DNA of 64,000 nt from Martinezella rhizogenes (GTDB lineage Bacteria > Pseudomonadota > Alphaproteobacteria > Rhizobiales > Rhizobiaceae), in contig NZ_SGNY01000004.1 of the NCBI RefSeq assembly GCF_007002745.1, forward strand, positions 124,001 to 188,000. Reading direction: 5' to 3'. Under the pieces are notes generated by a model, which ran no database searches, was not told where the DNA came from, and saw only the letters and a list, made by a program, of their open reading frames with translations. A program made the position numbers and the translations under genes. Shown piece by piece: positions 63,351 through 64,000 of the stretch. Each line of letters starts with the position of its first letter. Positions within the stretch are counted from its first letter, which is position 1.

Positions 63351-64000
63351 TATTCCTCCAGCCCCAGCATGGCGCGGTTGGCATTGCGGTTCGCACCGGA
63401 TTTGACGAAATCGTCAAAGGCACGGTCCGAAACACGGATGATGTGATCGGCGATGAAACGCGCACCTTCCGACGCCCCGTCTTCCGGGTTTTTGACGAAA
63501 CATTCCCATTCCAGCACCGCCCAGCCATCAAAGCCGTAGGTGGTGAGCTTGGTGAAGATCGCCCCGAAATCGACCTGCCCGTCGCCGGGGCTGCGGAAGC
63601 GGCCGGCCCTTTTGGACCAGGGCTGATAACCGCCATAGGCGCCCGATTTTCCGTCTGGACGAAACTCGGCATCCTTGACGTGGAAGGTTTTTATCCGCTC
63701 GTGGTAATGGTCGATGAAGGCGAGATAATCTATTCCCTGCAGAACCAGATGCGAGGGATCATACATCAGGTTCGCCCGGGGATGCTCCTTGACCTTGTCG
63801 AGAAACATCTCCCAGCTGTGGCCGTCATGCAGGTCTTCGCTGGGATGGATTTCATAGCAGACATCCACACCATGGGCGTCGAAATCATCGAGAATCGGCG
63901 TCCAGCGGCGGGCAAGCTCGTCAAAGCCTTCCTCCACCAGCCCTTCCGGCCATTGCGGATAGGGATAAAGATAGGGCCATAAAAGCGCCCCGGGAAAAGT
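63350..64000 (-). CDS. Sugar phosphate isomerase/epimerase (partial, N-terminus beyond right edge)
   Basis: Xylose isomerase-like TIM-barrel protein. About 216 residues are present; the frame stays open to position 64000 and reads a family-like FPGALLWPYLYPYPQWPEG at the edge, so the true start lies outside. Catalytic-type segments: CYEIHPSEDLHDGHSWE, DPSHLVLQGIDYLAF, HVKDAEFRPDG and a metal-ligand-rich C-terminal half. Paired with the downstream oxidoreductase, it suggests sugar or inositol catabolism continuing past the window. Confidence 0.88.
   Translation of the reverse strand, partial: TFPGALLWPYLYPYPQWPEGLVEEGFDELARRWTPILDDFDAHGVDVCYEIHPSEDLHDGHSWEMFLDKVKEHPRANLMYDPSHLVLQGIDYLAFIDHYHERIKTFHVKDAEFRPDGKSGAYGGYQPWSKRAGRFRSPGDGQVDFGAIFTKLTTYGFDGWAVLEWECFVKNPEDGASEGARFIADHIIRVSDRAFDDFVKSGANRNANRAMLGLEE

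Noticed and set aside
1-64000. CRISPR arrays, insertion sequences, prophage genes
   Set aside because: No regularly spaced direct repeats, transposase frames or phage structural genes were found. The tyrosine recombinase is the housekeeping xerD.

Overview
The window looks like chromosomal DNA from an Agrobacterium/Rhizobium-type alphaproteobacterium (Rhizobiaceae). The evidence is a tRNA-Arg(CCU) gene split by a 240-nt group I intron at the anticodon loop (a known Agrobacterium feature), the aerobic cobaltochelatase genes cobS and cobT, a CpdR-type response regulator, a PccR/ScfR-type propionate regulator, a TIGR02302 protein, and three families of short intergenic palindromes, one with the layout of the rhizobial RIME elements. 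Coding density is high. Nearly everything is core metabolism or envelope biology; no insertion sequence, prophage or CRISPR array was seen.

Layout. 1-2.3 kb: divergent xylF (cut by the left edge) and a ROK-family xylR around a 25-bp perfect palindrome. 2.3-3.7 kb: a fatty acid desaturase divergent from an ArsR-type regulator, with twin palindromes between them. 3.8-5.6 kb: glpD behind a promoter overlapped by AAACGAA repeats. 5.6-16 kb: the propionyl-CoA pathway on the minus strand (pccB, a yghU-type transferase, an unknown gene, kptA, a small membrane protein, pccA, methylmalonyl-CoA mutase, epimerase), divergent from its probable regulator pccR. 16-24 kb: alkA, gluQ, a YihY membrane protein, a short-chain dehydrogenase, a small two-helix membrane protein, the PduO-type cobalamin adenosyltransferase, a rhomboid protease, etfBA and a 3-hydroxyacyl-CoA dehydrogenase. 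24-31 kb: tlpA, argH, lptM, lysA, the very large TIGR02302 gene, cpdR. 31-42.6 kb: hpt, ftsEX, a YdcF protein, plsC, chaC, a DUF2125 protein, an acetyltransferase, tyrC-hisC, a methyltransferase, gloB and a cupin. 42.7-50.4 kb: a DUF3108 protein, rpmB, a queuosine-precursor transporter, a pentapeptide protein, a phytase-like protein, cobT, cobS, a J-domain protein, bolA. 50.6-60.6 kb: aroB-aroK, a 57-aa membrane protein overlapping xerD, accA, an L,D-transpeptidase, a TusA-like protein, a zinc-type COG0523 GTPase behind a Zur-like box, dacA and an M20 peptidase. 60.6-64 kb: the intron-containing tRNA, an AT-rich stretch with an orphan lipoprotein, and a Gfo/Idh oxidoreductase plus a sugar isomerase cut by the right edge.

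The genes connect. Propionyl-CoA carboxylase, epimerase and the B12-dependent mutase take propionyl-CoA to succinyl-CoA. The adenosyltransferase and CobS/CobT make the mutase cofactor. EtfAB and the hydroxyacyl-CoA dehydrogenase serve acyl-CoA oxidation that feeds the route. A queuosine link joins gluQ and the precursor transporter. Envelope genes (lptM, ftsEX, plsC, an L,D-transpeptidase, dacA, YdcF, TIGR02302) are scattered throughout.

I found no clearly undescribed multi-gene system. The best leads are regulatory: several clean, probably functional operator candidates next to matching regulators, and a pccR start codon that has no Shine-Dalgarno and sits against its own putative operator. 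The most unexplained protein-level items are the passenger genes inside the propionate cluster, a zinc-finger-plus-J-domain protein, and the AT-rich lipoprotein beside the tRNA.
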